A stretch of 64,000 nt of DNA from Nemertoderma westbladi (Eukaryota; Xenacoelomorpha; Nemertodermatida; Nemertodermatidae), in the NCBI GenBank assembly GCA_032718475.1, contig JAUCBJ010008230.1:1-64000 (forward strand). Direction: 5' to 3'. Positions 34,925 to 49,665 of this stretch are shown here, in pieces; within the stretch, counting starts at the first letter, position 1, and every line of letters begins with the position of its first letter. The notes under the pieces are model-generated. The model made no database searches and was not told the origin of the DNA. It worked only from the letters and a program-made list of their open reading frames with translations. The translations under genes and the position numbers were made by a program.

Positions 34925-37416
34925 TTGCCAAAGCGGCTGGAGCCGAAGTTAATATGTGATACAATAATTCACCTCAAATTTCTCAGCTATTTCATGGATA
35001 TAATGAGTATTAAAGCCATGTCAAAATCCTTGGGGTTTTTCAGCGATAATTTATCAAAATATCCTCTGATTTTTTTCAAAAACCACATCGATTTTCATAT
35101 TTATAACTTCTAACCCAATCCACGAGATAGAGAATCTTAAACGAAAGTCATAAGAACAGGTAACACTTTCATTTATAGAAGTAATCATCTGTTATTTGCT
35201 TCGTCTTTCCACAGGAGATGAATGAAATTTGATTGCGTCGGAACACCCCCTTTTTGAGGCTCTCAGAGTGAAGAGATAAGTAGCCTATCTCCCTGTTAAT
35301 ATTGTTGTGTTCTAGAATAATTATTATAGTTTCATCGTATTGCCAAAGCGGCTGGAGCCAAAGTTAATATGTGATACAATAATTCACCTCAAATTTCTCA
35401 GCTATTTCATGGATATAATGAGTATTAAAGCCATGTCAAAATCCTTGGGGTTTTTCAGCAATAATTTATCAAAATATCCTCTGATTTTTTTCAAAAACCA
35501 CATCGATTTTCATATTTATAACTTCTAACCCAATCCACGAGATAGAGAATCTTAAACGAAAGTCATAAGAACAGGTAACACTTTCATTTATAGAAGTATT
35601 CAGCTGTTCTTTGCTTCGTCTTTCCCCTGGAGATGGATGAATTTTGATTGCGTCGGAACACCTCCTTTTTGAGGCTCTCAGAGTGAAGAGATAAGTAGCC
35701 TATCTCCCTGTTAATATTCTTGTGTTCTAGAATAATTATTATAGTTTCATCGTATTGCCAAAGCGGCTGGAGCCGAAGTTAATATGTGATACAATAATTC
35801 ACCTCAAATATCTCAGCTAGTTCATGAATATAATGAGTATTAAATCCTTGTCAAAATCCTTGGTGTTTTTCAGCAAAAATTTATTAAAATCTCCTCTGAT
35901 TTTTTACAAAAAACGACCTCGATTTTCATATTCATGACTTCTAACCCACTCCAAGAGATAGACAATCTTAAATGAAAGTCAAAAGAGCAGGTAACACTTA
36001 CATTTATAGAAGTAATCAGCTGTTCTTTGCTTCGTCTTTCCCCTGGAGATGGATGTTATTTTATTGCGTCGAAACACCCCCTTTTTGAGGCTCTCAGATT
36101 GAAGAGATAAGTAGCCTATCTCCCTGTTAATATTGTTGTGTTCTAGAATATTTATTATAGTTTCATCGTATTGCCAAAGCGGCTGGAGCCGAAGTTAATA
36201 TGTGATACAATAATTCACCTCAAATTTCTCAGCTATTTCATGGATATAATGAGTATTAAAGCCATGTCAAAATCCTTGGGGTTTTTCAGCGATAATTTAT
36301 CAAAATATCCTCTGATTTTTTTCAAAAACCACATCGATTTTCATATTTATAACTTCTAACCCAATCCACGAGATAGAGAATCTTAAACGAAAGTCATAAG
36401 AACAGGTAACACTTTCATTTATAGAAGTAATCATCTGTTATTTGCTTCGTCTTTCCACAGGAGATGGATGAAATTTGATTGCGTCGGAACACCCCCTTTT
36501 TGAGGCTCTCAGAGTGAAGAGATAAGTAGCCTATCTCCCTGTTAATATTGTTGTGTTCTAGAATAATTATTATAGTTTCATCGTATTGCCAAAGCGGCTG
36601 GAGCCAAAGTTAATATGTGATACAATAATTCACCTCAAATTTCTCAGCTATTTCATGGATATAATGAGTATTAAAGCCATGTCAAAATCCTTGGGGTTTT
36701 TCAGCAATAATTTATCAAAATATCCTCTGATTTTTTTCAAAAACCACATCGATTTTCATATTTATAACTTCTAACCCAATCCACGAGATAGAGAATCTTA
36801 AACGAAAGTCATAAGAACAGGTAACACTTTCATTTATAGAAGTATTCAGCTGTTCTTTGCTTCGTCTTTCCCCTGGAGATGGATGAATTTTGATTGCGTC
36901 GGAACACCCCCTTTTTGAGGCTCTCAGAGTGAAGAGATAAGTAGCCTATCTCCCTGTTAATATTGTTGTGTTCTAGAATAATTATTATAGTTTCATCGTA
37001 TTGCCAAAGCGGCTGGAGCCGAAGTTAATATGTGATACAATAATTCACCTCAAATTTCTCAGCTATTTCATGGATATAATGAGTATTAAAGCCATGTCAA
37101 AATCCTTGGGGTTTTTCAGCAATAATTTAACAAAATATCCTCTGATTTTTTTCAAAAACCACATCGATTTTCATATTTATCACTTCTAATCCACTCCACG
37201 AGATAGAGAATCTTAAACGAAAGTCATAAGAACAGGTAACACTTTCATTTATAGAAGTAATCAGCTGTTATTTGCTTCGTCTTTCCACAGGAGATGGATG
37301 AAATTTGATTGCGTCGGAACACCCCCTTTTTGAGGATCTCAGAGTGAAGAGATAAGTAGTCTATCTTCCTGTTAATATTGTTGTGTTCTAGAATAATTAT
37401 TATAGTTTCATCGTAT
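34925..37416 (+). repeat. Three-monomer tandem duplication in segment 3
   Basis: Monomers carrying CAGCGATAATTT occur at 34925 and 36171, each followed by the same neighbours. The spacing is 1246 bp (three monomers). The equivalent block after LINE copy 1 (19323-20568) is present once. Confidence 0.75.
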
Positions 37417-40400
37417 TGCCAAAGCGGCTGGAGCCGAAGTTAATATGTGATACAATAATTCACCTCAAATTTCTCAGCTATTTCGTGAATGTATTGAGTA
37501 TTAAAGCCATGTCAAAATCCTTGGGGTTTTTCAGCAATAATTTATCAAAATATCCTCTGATTTTTTTTCAAAAACCACATAGATTTTCATATTTATAACT
37601 TCTAACCCACTCCACGAGATAGAGAATCTTAAACGAAAGTCATAAGAACAGGTAACACTTTCATTTAGAAGTAATCAGCTGTTCTTTGCTTCGTCTTTCC
37701 CCTGGAGATGGATGAATTTTGATTGCGTCGGAACACCCCCTTTTTGAGGCTCTCAGAGTGAAGAGATAAGTAGCCTATCTCCCTGTTAATATTATTGTGT
37801 TCTAGAATATTTATTATAGTTTCATCGTATTGCCAAAGCGGCTGGAGCCGAAGTTAATATGTGATACAATAATTCACCTCAAATTTCTCAGCTATTTCAT
37901 GAATATAATGAGTATTAAAGCCATGTCAAAATCCTTGGGGTTTTTCAGCAATTATTTATCAAAGTATCCTCACTTTTTTTTACAAAAAACGACACCGATT
38001 TTCATATTCATGACTTCTAACCCACTCCAAGAGATAGACAATCTTAAATGAAAGTCAAAAGAGCAGGTAACACTTACATTTATAGAAGTAATCAGCTGTT
38101 CTTTGCTTCGTCTTTCCCCTGGAGATGGAGGAATTTGATTGCGTCGGAACACCCCCTTTTTGAGGCTCTCAGAGTGAAGAGATAATTAGCCTATCTCCCT
38201 GTTAATATTGTTGTGTTCTAGAATATTTATTATAGTTTCATCGTATTGCCAAAGCGGCTGGAGCCGAAGTTAATATGTAATGCAATAATTCACCTCAAAT
38301 TTCTCAGCTAATTCATGAATATAATGAGTATTAAAGCCATGTCAAAATCCTTGGGGTTTTTCAGCAATAATTTATCAAAATATCCTCTGATTTTTTTTCA
38401 AAAACCACATAGATTTTCATATTTATAACTTCTAACCCACTCCACGAGATAGAGAATCTTAAACGAAAGTCATAAGAACAGGTAACACTTTCATTTAGAA
38501 GTAATCAGCTGTTCTTTGCTTCGTCTTTCCCCTGGAGATGGATGAATTTTGATTGCGTCGGAACACCCCCTTTTTGAGGCTCTCAGAGTGAAGAGATAAG
38601 TAGCCTATCTCCCTGTTAATATTCTTGTGTTCTAGAATATTTATTATAGTTTCATCGTATTGCCAAAGCGGCTGGAGCCGAAGTTAATATGTAATGCAAT
38701 AATTCACCTCAAATTTCTCAGCTAATTCATGAATATAATGAGTATTAAATCCTTGTCAAAATCCTTGGTGTTTTTCAGCAATAATTTATTAAAATCTCCT
38801 CTGATTTTTTTCAAAAACCACATCGATTTTCATATTTATAACTTCTAACCCAATCCACGAGATAGAGAATCTTAAACGAAATTCATAAGAACAGGTAACA
38901 CTTTCATTTATAGAAGTAATCAGCTGTTATTTGCTTCGTCTTTCCACAGGAGATGGATGAAATTTGATTGCGTCGGAACACCCCCTTTTTGAGGCTCTCA
39001 GAGTGAAGAGATAAGTAGCCTATCTCCCTGTTAATATTCTTGTGTTCTAGAATAATTATTATAGTTTCATCGTATTGCCAAAGCGGCTGGAGCCGAAGTT
39101 AATATGTGATACAATAATTCACCTCAAATTTCTCAGCTATTTCATGGATATAATGAGTATTAAAGCCATGTCAAAATCCTTGGGGTTTTTCAGCAATAAT
39201 TTATCAAAATATCCTCTGATTTTTTTCAAAAACCACATCGATTTTCATATTTATAACTTCTAACCCAATCCACGAGATAGAGAATCTTAAACGAAATTCA
39301 TAAGAACAGGTAACACTTTTATTTATAGAAGTAATCAGCTGTTATTTGCTTCGTCTTTCCACAGGAGATGGATGAAATTTGATTGCGTCGGAACACCCCC
39401 TTTTTGAGGCTCTCAGAGTGAAGAGATAAGTAGCCTATCTCCCTGTTAATATTCTTGTGTTCTAGAATAATTATTATAGTTTCATCGTATTGCCAAAGCG
39501 GCTGGAGCCGAAGTTAATATGTGATACAATAATTCACCTCAAATTTCTCAGCTATTTCATGGATATAATGAGTATTAAAGCCATGTCAAAATCCTTGGGG
39601 TTTTTCAGCAATAATTTATCAAAATATCCTCTGATTTTTTTCAAAAACCATATCGATTTTCATATTTATAACTTCTATCCCACTCCACGAGATAGAGAAT
39701 CTTAAATGAACGTCAAAAGAACAGGTAACACTTTCATTTATAGAAGTAATCAGCTGTTATTTGCTTCGTCTTTCCACAGGAGATGGATGAAATTTGATTG
39801 CGTCGGAACACCCCCTTTTTGAGGCTCTCAGATTGAAGAGATAAGTAGCCTATCTCCCTGTTAATATTGTTGTGTTCTAGAATATTTATTATAGTTTCAT
39901 CGTATTGCCAAAGCGGCTGGAGCCGAAGTTAATATGTAATGCAATAATTCACCTCAAATATCTCAGCTAGTTCATGAATATAATAGTATTAAATCCTTGT
40001 CAAAATCCTTGGTGTTTTTCAGCGATAATTTATTAAAATCTCCTCTGATTTTTTACAAAAAACGACCTCGATTTTCATATTCATGACTTCTAACCCACTC
40101 CAAGAGATAGACAATCTTAAATGAAAGTCAAAAGAGCAGGTAATACTTACATTTATAGAAGTAATCAGCTGTTCTTTGCTTCGTCTTTCCCCTGGAGATG
40201 GATGTTATTTTATTGCGTCGGAACACCCCCTTTTTGAGGCTCTCAGATTGAAGAGATAAGTAGCCTATCTCCCTGTTAATATTGTTGTGTTCTAAAATAT
40301 TTATTATAGTTTCATCGTATTTCCAAAGCGGCTGGAGCCGAAGTTAATATGTAATGCAATAATTCACCACAAATATCTCTTCTAGTTCATGAATATAATA

Positions 40401-40734
40401 GTATTAAATCCTTGTCAAAATCCTTGGTGTTTTTCAGCAATAATTTATTAAAATCTCCTCTGATTTTTTACAAAAAACGACGTCGATTTTCATATTCATG
40501 ACTTCTAACCCACTCCAAGAGATAGACAATCTTAAATGAAAGTCAAAAGAGCAGGTAACCCTTACATTTATAGAAGTAATCAGCTGTTCTTTGCTTCGTC
40601 TTTCCCCTTGAGATGGTTAAATTTTGATTGCGTCGGAACACCCCCTTTTTGAGGCTCTCAGAGTGAAGAGATAAGTAGCCTATCTCCCTGTTAATATTGT
40701 TGTGTTCTAGAATAATTATTATAGTTTCATCGTA

Positions 40735-43700
40735 TTGCCAAAGCGGCTGGAGCCGAAGTTAATATGTGATACAATAATTCACCTCAAATTTCTCAGCTAT
40801 TTCATGGATATAATGAGTATTAAAGCCATGTCAAAATCCTTGGGGTTTTTCAGCAATAATTTATCAAAATATCCTCTGATTTTTTTCAAAAACCACATCG
40901 ATTTTCATATTTATAACTTCTAACCCAATCCACGAGATAGAGAATCTTAAACGAAAGTCATAAGAGCAGGTAACACTTTCATTTATAGAAGTAATCATCT
41001 GTTATTTGCTTCGTCTTTCCACAGGAGATGGATGAAATTTGATTGCGTCGGAACGCCCCCTTTTTGAGGCTCTCAGAGTGAAGAGATAAGTAGCCTATCT
41101 CCCTGTTAATATTGTTGTGTTCTAGAATAATTATCATAGTTTCATCGTATTGCCAAAGCGGCTGGAGCCGAAGTTAATACGTGATACAATAATTCACCTC
41201 AAATTTCTCAGCAATTTCATGGATATAATGAGTATTAAAGCCATGTCAAAATCCTTGGGGTTTTTCAGCAATAATTTATCAAAATATCCTCTGATTTTTT
41301 TCAAAAACCACATCGATTTTCATATTTATAACTTCTAACCCAATCCACGAGATAGAGAATCTTAAACGAAAGTCATAAGAACGGGTAACACTTTCATTTA
41401 TAGAAGTAATCAGCTGTTATTTGCTTCGTCTTTCCACAGGAGATGGATGAAATTTGATTGCGTCGGAACACCTCCTTTTTGAGGCTCTCAGAGTGAAGAG
41501 ATAAGTAGCCTATCTCCCTGTTAATATTCTTGTGTTCTAGAATAATTATTATAGTTTCATCGTATTGCCAAAGCGGCTGGAGCCGAAGTTAATATGTGAT
41601 ACAATAATTCACCTCAAATATCTCAGCTAGTTCATGAATATAATGAGTATTAAATCCTTGTCAAAATCCTTGGTGTTTTTCAGCAAAAATTTATTAAAAT
41701 CTCCTCTGATTTTTTACAAAAAACGACCTCGATTTTCATATTCATGACTTCTAACCCACTCCAAGAGATAGACAATCTTAAATGAAAGTCAAAAGAGCAG
41801 GTAACACTTACATTTGTAGAAGTAATCAGCTGTTCTTTGCTTCGTCTTTCCCCTGGAGATGGATGTTATTTTATTGCGTCGAAACACCCCCTTTTTGAGG
41901 CTCTCAGATTGAAGAGATAAGTAGCCTATCTCCCTGTTAATATTGTTGTGTTCTAGAATATTTATTATAGTTTCATCGTATTGCCAAAGCGGCTGGAGCC
42001 GAAGTTAATATGTGATACAATAATTCACCTCAAATTTCTCAGCTATTTCATGGATATAATGAGTATTAAAGCCATGTCAAAATCCTTGGGGTTTTTCAGC
42101 GATAATTTATCAAAATATCCTCTGATTTTTTTCAAAAACCACATCGATTTTCATATTTATAACTTCTAACCCAATCCACGAGATAGAGAATCTTAAACGA
42201 AAGTCATAAGAACAGGTAACACTTTCATTTATAGAAGTAATCATCTGTTATTTGCTTCGTCTTTCCACAGGAGATGGATGAAATTTGATTGCGTCGGAAC
42301 ACCCCCTTTTTGAGGCTCTCAGAGTGAAGAGATAAGTAGCCTATCTCCCTGTTAATATTGTTGTGTTCTAGAATAATTATTATAGTTTCATCGTATTGCC
42401 AAAGCGGCTGGAGCCAAAGTTAATATGTGATACAATAATTCACCTCAAATTTCTCAGCTATTTCATGGATATAATGAGTATTAAAGCCATGTCAAAATCC
42501 TTGGGGTTTTTCAGCAATTATTTATCAAAGTATCCTCACTTTTTTTACAAAAAACGACACCGATTTTCATATTCATGACTTCTAACCCACTCCAAGAGAT
42601 AGACAATCTTAAATGAAAGTCAAAAGAGCAGGTAACACTTACATTTATAGAAGTAATCAGCTGTTCTTTGCTTCGTCTTTCCCCTGGAGATGGAGGAATT
42701 TGATTGCGTCGGAACACCCCCTTTTTGAGGCTCTCAGAGTGAAGAGATAATTAGCCTATCTCCCTGTTAATATTATTGTGTTCTAGAATATTTATTATAG
42801 TTTCATCGTATTGCCAAAGCGGCTGGAGCCGAAGTTAATATGTGATACAATAATTCACCTCAAATTTCTCAGCTATTTCATGAATATAATGAGTATTAAA
42901 GCCATGTCAAAATCCTTGGGGTTTTTCAGCAATTATTTATCAAAGTATCCTCACTTTTTTTACAAAAAACGACACCGATTTTCATATTCATGACTTCTAA
43001 CCCACTCCAAGAGATAGACAATCTTAAATGAAAGTCAAAAGAGCAGGTAACACTTACATTTATAGAAGTAATCAGCTGTTCATTGCTTCGTCTTTCCCCT
43101 GGAGATGGAGGAATTTGATTGCGTCGGAACACCCCCTTTTTGAGGCTCTCAGAGTGAAGAGATAATTAGCCTATCTCCCTGTTAATATTGTTGTGTTCTA
43201 GAATATTTATTATAGTTTCATCGTATTGCCAAAGCGGCTGGAGCCGAAGTTAATATGTAATGCAATAATTCACCTCAAATTTCTCAGCTAATTCATGAAT
43301 ATAATGAGTATTAAATCCTTGTCAAAATCCTTGGTGTTTTTCAGCAATAATTTATTAAAATCTCCTCTGATTTTTTTCAAAAACGACATCGATTTTCATA
43401 TTTATAACTTCTAACCCAATCCACGAGATAGAGAATCTTAATCGAAATTCATAAGAACAGGTAACACTTTCATTTATAGAAGTAATCAGCTGTTATTTGC
43501 TTCGTCTTTCCACAGGAGATGGATGAAATTTGATTGCGTCGGAACACCCCCTTTTTGAGGCTCTCAGAGTGAAGAGATAAGTAGCCTATCTCCCTGTTAA
43601 TATTCTTGTGTTCTAGAATAATTATTATAGTTTCATCGTATTGCCAAAGCGGCTGGAGCCGAAGTTAATATGTGATACAATAATTCACCTCAAATTTCTC

Positions 43701-46700
43701 AGCTATTTCATGGATATAATGAGTATTAAAGCCATGTCAAAATCCTTGGGGTTTTTCAGCAATAATTTATCAAAATATCCTCTGATTTTTTTCAAAAACC
43801 ACATCGATTTTCATATTTATAACTTCTAACCCAATCCACGAGATAGAGAATCTTAAACGAAATTCATAAGAACAGGTAACACTTTCATTTATAGAAGTAA
43901 TCAGCTGTTATTTGCTTCGTCTTTCCACAGGAGATGGATGAAATTTGATTGCGTCGGAACACCCCCTTTTTGAGGCTCTCAGAGTGAAGAGATAAGTAGC
44001 CTATCTCCCTGTTAATATTCTTGTGTTCTAGAATATTTATTATTGTTTCATCGTATTGCTAAAGTGGCTGGATCTAAAGTTATTATGTAATGCAATAATT
44101 CACCTCAAATATCTCAGCTATTTTATGAACATAATGAAGTATTAAAGCCATGTCAAAATCACTGGTGTTTTTCTGCAATAATTTATCAAAATATCGTCTG
44201 ATTTTTTTCAAAAACCATATCGATTTTCATATTTATAACTTCTATCCCACTCCACGAGATAGAGAATCTTAAATGAACGTCAAAAGAACAGGTAACACTT
44301 TCATTTATAGAAGTAATCAGCTGTTATTTGCTTCGTCTTTCCACAGGAGATGGATGAAATTTGATTGCGTCGGAACACCCCCTTTTTGAGGCTCTCAGAT
44401 TGAAGAGATAAGTAGCCTATCTCCCTGTTAATATTGTTGTGTTCTAGAATATTTATTATAGTTTCATCGTATTGCCAAAGCGGCTGGAGCCGAAGTTAAT
44501 ATGTAATGCAATAATTCACCTCAAATATCTCAGCTAGTTCATGAATATAATAGTATTAAATCCTTGTCAAAATCCTTGGTGTTTTTCAGCAATAATTAAT
44601 TAAAATCTCCTCTGATTTTTTACAAAAAACGACCTCGATTTTCATATTCATGACTTCTAACCCACTCCAAGAGATAGACAATCTTAAATGAAAGTCAAAA
44701 GAGCAGGTAACACTTACATTTATAGAAGTAATCAGCTGTTCTTTGCTTCGTCTTTCCCCTGGAGATGGATGTTATTTTATTGCGTCGGAACACCCCCTTT
44801 TTGAGGCTCTCAGATTGAAGAGATAAGTAGCCTATCTCCCTGTTAATATTGTTGTGTTCTAAAATATTTATTATAGTTTCATCGTATTTCCAAAGCGGCT
44901 GGAGCCGAAGTTAATATGTAATGCAATAATTCACCACAAATATCTCAGCTAGTTCATGAATATAATAGTATTAAATCCTTGTCAAAATCCTTGGTGTTTT
45001 TCAGCAATAATTTATTAAAATCTCCTCTGATTTTTTACAAAAAACGACGTCGATTTTCATATTCATGACTTCTAACCCACTCCAAGAGATAGACAATCTT
45101 AAATGAAAGTCAAAAGAGCAGGTAACCCTTACATTTATAGAAATAATCAGCTGTTCTTTGCTTCGTCTTTCCCCAGGAGATGGATGAATTTTGATTGCAT
45201 CGGAACACCCCCTTTTTGAGGCTCTCAGAGTGAAGAGATAAGTAGCCTATCTCCCTGTTAATATTGTTGTGTTCTAGAATAATTATTATAGTTTCATCGT
45301 ATTGCCAAAGCGGCTGGAGCCGAAGTTAATATGTGATACAATAATTCACCTCAAATTTCTCAGCTATTTCATGGATATAATGAGTATTAAAGCCATGTCA
45401 AAATCCTTGGGGTTTTTCAGCAATAATTTATCAAAATATCCTCTGATTTTTTTCAAAAACCACATCGATTTTCATATTTATAACTTCTAACCCAATCCAC
45501 GAGATAGAGAATCTTAAACGAAAGTCATAAGAGCAGGTAACACTTTCATTTATAGAAGTAATCATCTGTTATTTGCTTCGTCTTTCCACAGGAGATGGAT
45601 GAAATTTGATTGCGTCGGAACGCCCCCTTTTTGAGGCTCTCAGAGTGAAGAGATAAGTAGCCTATCTCCCTGTTAATATTGTTGTGTTCTAGAATAATTA
45701 TCATAGTTTCATCGTATTGCCAAAGCGGCTGGAGCCGAAGTTAATACGTGATACAATAATTCACCTCAAATTTCTCAGCTATTTCATGGATATAATGAGT
45801 ATTAAAGCCATGTCAAAATCCTTGGGGTTTTTCAGCAATAATTTATCAAAATATCCTCTGATTTTTTTCAAAAACCACATCGATTTTCATATTTATAACT
45901 TCTAACCCAATCCACGAGATAGAGAATCTTAAACGAAAGTCATAAGAACGGGTAACACTTTCATTTATAGAAGTAATCAGCTGTTATTTGCTTCGTCTTT
46001 CCACAGGAGATGGATGAAATTTGATTGCGTCGGAACACCTCCTTTTTGAGGCTCTCAGAGTGAAGAGATAAGTAGCCTATCTCCCTGTTAATATTCTTGT
46101 GTTCTAGAATAATTATTATAGTTTCATCGTATTGCCAAAGCGGCTGGAGCCGAAGTTAATATGTGATACAATAATTCACCTCAAATATCTCAGCTAGTTC
46201 ATGAATATAATGAGTATTAAATCCTTGTCAAAATCCTTGGTGTTTTTCAGCAAAAATTTATTAAAATCTCCTCTGATTTTTTACAAAAAACGACCTCGAT
46301 TTTCATATTCATGACTTCTAACCCACTCCAAGAGATAGACAATCTTAAATGAAAGTCAAAAGAGCAGGTAACACTTACATTTATAGAAGTAATCAGCTGT
46401 TCTTTGCTTCGTCTTTCCCCTGGAGATGGATGTTATTTTATTGCGTCGAAACACCCCCTTTTTGAGGCTCTCAGATTGAAGAGATAAGTAGCCTATCTCC
46501 CTGTTAATATTGTTGTGTTCTAGAATATTTATTATAGTTTCATCGTATTGCCAAAGCGGCTGGAGCCGAAGTTAATATGTGATACAATAATTCACCTCAA
46601 ATTTCTCAGCTATTTCATGGATATAATGAGTATTAAAGCCATGTCAAAATCCTTGGGGTTTTTCAGCGATAATTTATCAAAATATCCTCTGATTTTTTTC

Positions 46701-49295
46701 AAAAACCACATCGATTTTCATATTTATAACTTCTAACCCAATCCACGAGATAGAGAATCTTAAACGAAAGTCATAAGAACAGGTAACACTTTCATTTATA
46801 GAAGTAATCATCTGTTATTTGCTTCGTCTTTCCACAGGAGATGGATGAAATTTGATTGCGTCGGAACACCCCCTTTTTGAGGCTCTCAGAGTGAAGAGAT
46901 AAGTAGCCTATCTCCCTGTTAATATTGTTGTGTTCTAGAATAATTATTATAGTTTCATCGTATTGCCAAAGCGGCTGGAGCCAAAGTTAATATGTGATAC
47001 AATAATTCACCTCAAATTTCTCAGCTATTTCATGGATATAATGAGTATTAAAGCCATGTCAAAATCCTTGGGGTTTTTCAGCAATAATTTATCAAAATAT
47101 CCTCTGATTTTTTTCAAAAACCACATCGATTTTCATATTTATAACTTCTAACCCAATCCACGAGATAGAGAATCTTAAACGAAAGTCATAAGAACAGGTA
47201 ACACTTTCATTTATAGAAGTATTCAGCTGTTCTTTGCTTCGTCTTTCCCCCTGGAGATGGATGAATTTTGATTGCGTCGGAACACCCCCTTTTTGAGGCT
47301 CTCAGAGTGAAGAGATAAGTAGCCTATCTCCCTGTTAATATTGTTGTGTTCTAGAATAATTATTATAGTTTCATTGTATTGCCAAAGCGGCTGGAGCCGA
47401 AGTTAATATGTGATACAATAATTCACCTCAAATTTCTCAGCTATTTCATGGATATAATGAGTATTAAAGCCATGTCAAAATCCTTGGGGTTTTTCAGCAA
47501 TAATTTAACAAAATATCCTCTGATTTTTTTCAAAAACCACATCGATTTTCATATTTATAACTTCTAACCCAATCCACGAGATAGAGAATCTTAAACGAAA
47601 GTCATAAGAACAGGTAACACTTTCATTTATAGAAGTAATCAGCTGTTATTTGCTTCGTCTTTCCACAGGAGATGGATGAAATTTGATTGCGTCGGAACAC
47701 CCCCTTTTTGAGGCTCTCAGAGTGAAGAGATAAGTAGTCTATCTTCCTGTTAATATTGTTGTGTTCTAGAATAATTATTATAGTTTCATCGTATTGCCAA
47801 AGCGGCTGGAGCCGAAGTTAATATGTGATACAATAATTCACCTCAAATTTCTCAGCTATTTCATGAATGTATTGAGTATTAAAGCCATGTCAAAATCCTT
47901 GGGGTTTTTCAGCAATAATTTATCAAAATATCCTCTGATTTTTTTTCAAAAACCACATAGATTTTCATATTTATAACTTCTAACCCACTCCACGAGATAG
48001 AGAATCTTAAACGAAAGTCATAAGAACAGGTAACACTTTCATTTAGAAGTAATCAGCTGTTCTTTGCTTCGTCTTTCCCCTGGAGATGGATGAATTTTGA
48101 TTGCGTCGGAACACCCCCTTTTTGAGGCTCTCAGAGTGAAGAGATAAGTAGCCTATCTCCCTGTTAATATTATTGTGTTCTAGAATATTTATTATAGTTT
48201 CATCGTATTGCCAAAGCGGCTGGAGCCGAAGTTAATATGTGATACAATAATTCACCTCAAATTTCTCAGCTATTTCATGGATATAATGAGTATTAAAGCC
48301 ATGTCAAAATCCTTGGGGTTTTTCAGCGATAATTTATCAAAATATCCTCTGATTTTTTTCAAAAACCACATCGATTTTCATATTTATAACTTCTAACCCA
48401 ATCCACGAGATAGAGAATCTTAAACGAAAGTCATAAGAACAGGTAACACTTTCATTTATAGAAGTAATCATCTGTTATTTGCTTCGTCTTTCCACAGGAG
48501 ATGGATGAAATTTGATTGCGTCGGAACACCCCCTTTTTGAGGCTCTCAGAGTGAAGAGATAAGTAGCCTATCTCCCTGTTAATATTGTTGTGTTCTAGAA
48601 TAATTATTATAGTTTCATCGTATTGCCAAAGCGGCTGGAGCCAAAGTTAATATGTGATACAATAATTCACCTCAAATTTCTCAGCTATTTCATGGATATA
48701 ATGAGTATTAAAGCCATGTCAAAATCCTTGGGGTTTTTCAGCAATAATTTATCAAAATATCCTCTGATTTTTTTCAAAAACCACATCGATTTTCATATTT
48801 ATAACTTCTAACCCAATCCACGAGATAGAGAATCTTAAACGAAAGTCATAAGAACAGGTAACACTTTCATTTATAGAAGTATTCAGCTGTTCTTTGCTTC
48901 GTCTTTCCCCTGGAGATGGATGAATTTTGATTGCGTCGGAACACCCCCTTTTTGAGGCTCTCAGAGTGAAGAGATAAGTAGCCTATCTCCCTGTTAATAT
49001 TGTTGTGTTCTAGAATAATTATTATAGTTTCATCGTATTGCCAAAGCGGCTGGAGCCGAAGTTAATATGTGATACAATAATTCACCTCAAATTTCTCAGC
49101 TATTTCATGGATATAATGAGTATTAAAGCCATGTCAAAATCCTTGGGGTTTTTCAGCAATAATTTAACAAAATATCCTCTGATTTTTTTCAAAAACCACA
49201 TCGATTTTCATATTTATAACTTCTAACCCAATCCACGAGATAGAGAATCTTAAACGAAAGTCATAAGAACAGGTAACACTTTCATTTATAGAAGT
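40735..49295 (+). repeat. Eleven-monomer duplication at the right end of the array
   Basis: The TTAATACGTGATAC variant at 41150 and the CAGCGATAATTT variant at 41981 recur at 45717 and 46548. Both are 4567 bp apart, eleven monomers. The same pair is also seen at 18492/19323 and 34094/34925, so this block is the third and fourth occurrence of one variant haplotype. A four-monomer echo follows at 48208-49226. Confidence 0.7.
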
Positions 49296-49325
49296 TGTTA
49301 CGGTATATGGCGCTGTATCCACATT

Positions 49326-49423
49326 ATTAGTCGTTATACTGTATGCAGTATTAGTCCATTATGCAGTATGCAATATTAGTCCGTTATACTGTACGTAATA
49401 TTAGTCCGTTGTGCAGTATAATT
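49326..49423 (+). repeat. Four degenerate 25-bp repeats in U3
   Basis: Units start ATTAGTC at 49326, 49350, 49375 and 49400. Each has GTTATACTGTA- or GTGCAGTAT-like cores. Direct repeats in U3 commonly act as enhancers; that role is inferred. Confidence 0.8.
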
Positions 49424-49665
49424 ATTTAGATAAGGCACAGTGTGGTGACATTTAGGTAAGGAAGTTAAAACGCCCATATATTTTGCATCCATTCATTTGT
49501 ATAGTATGTAGCCCTACCTACGTAATTTTGTATTAGGATATATGTAGATAGTTCCAGGGTAGCGAGTTTATTCGGACCCTGGATTTTGTGCTTGCTGATA
49601 TTAGTTTGATAGGGCTAGCATATAGGGACGCCGTCCTGGCCATTCAGCAGCCAGAGACGTGAACC

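Larger units (their letters stand above)
31587..49295 (+). repeat. 415-bp satellite array, segment 3
   Basis: About 43 monomer starts from 31603 to 49038. The order of variants after the LINE copy repeats that after copy 1 with an offset of 15,602-15,603 bp as far as about 35,900, where extra monomers are inserted. C-type monomers occur near 32428 and 44050. An A/C hybrid begins at 39490. The array is cut at 49295/49296 by the 5' LTR of element 2 within a monomer (after CATTTATAGAAGT). Confidence 0.97.

Noticed and set aside
10058-43132. Minus-strand 60-68 codon frames in B-type monomers
   Set aside because: Same reason: repeat by-products that vary with monomer subtype and have no recognisable product.
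9529-49226. A 62-codon open frame repeated in dozens of satellite monomers
   Set aside because: It starts at TTG, not ATG, exists only because type A monomers are nearly identical, and is broken in B and C monomers. No sign of coding selection.
9246-49295. CRISPR-like or gene-cluster interpretation of the array
   Set aside because: The repeats are contiguous 415-bp monomers without unique spacers, in a eukaryotic context with LINE and LTR elements.
9246-49295. CENP-B box in the satellite
   Set aside because: No match to the TTCG...CGGG consensus was found in the monomer; centromeric function cannot be claimed.
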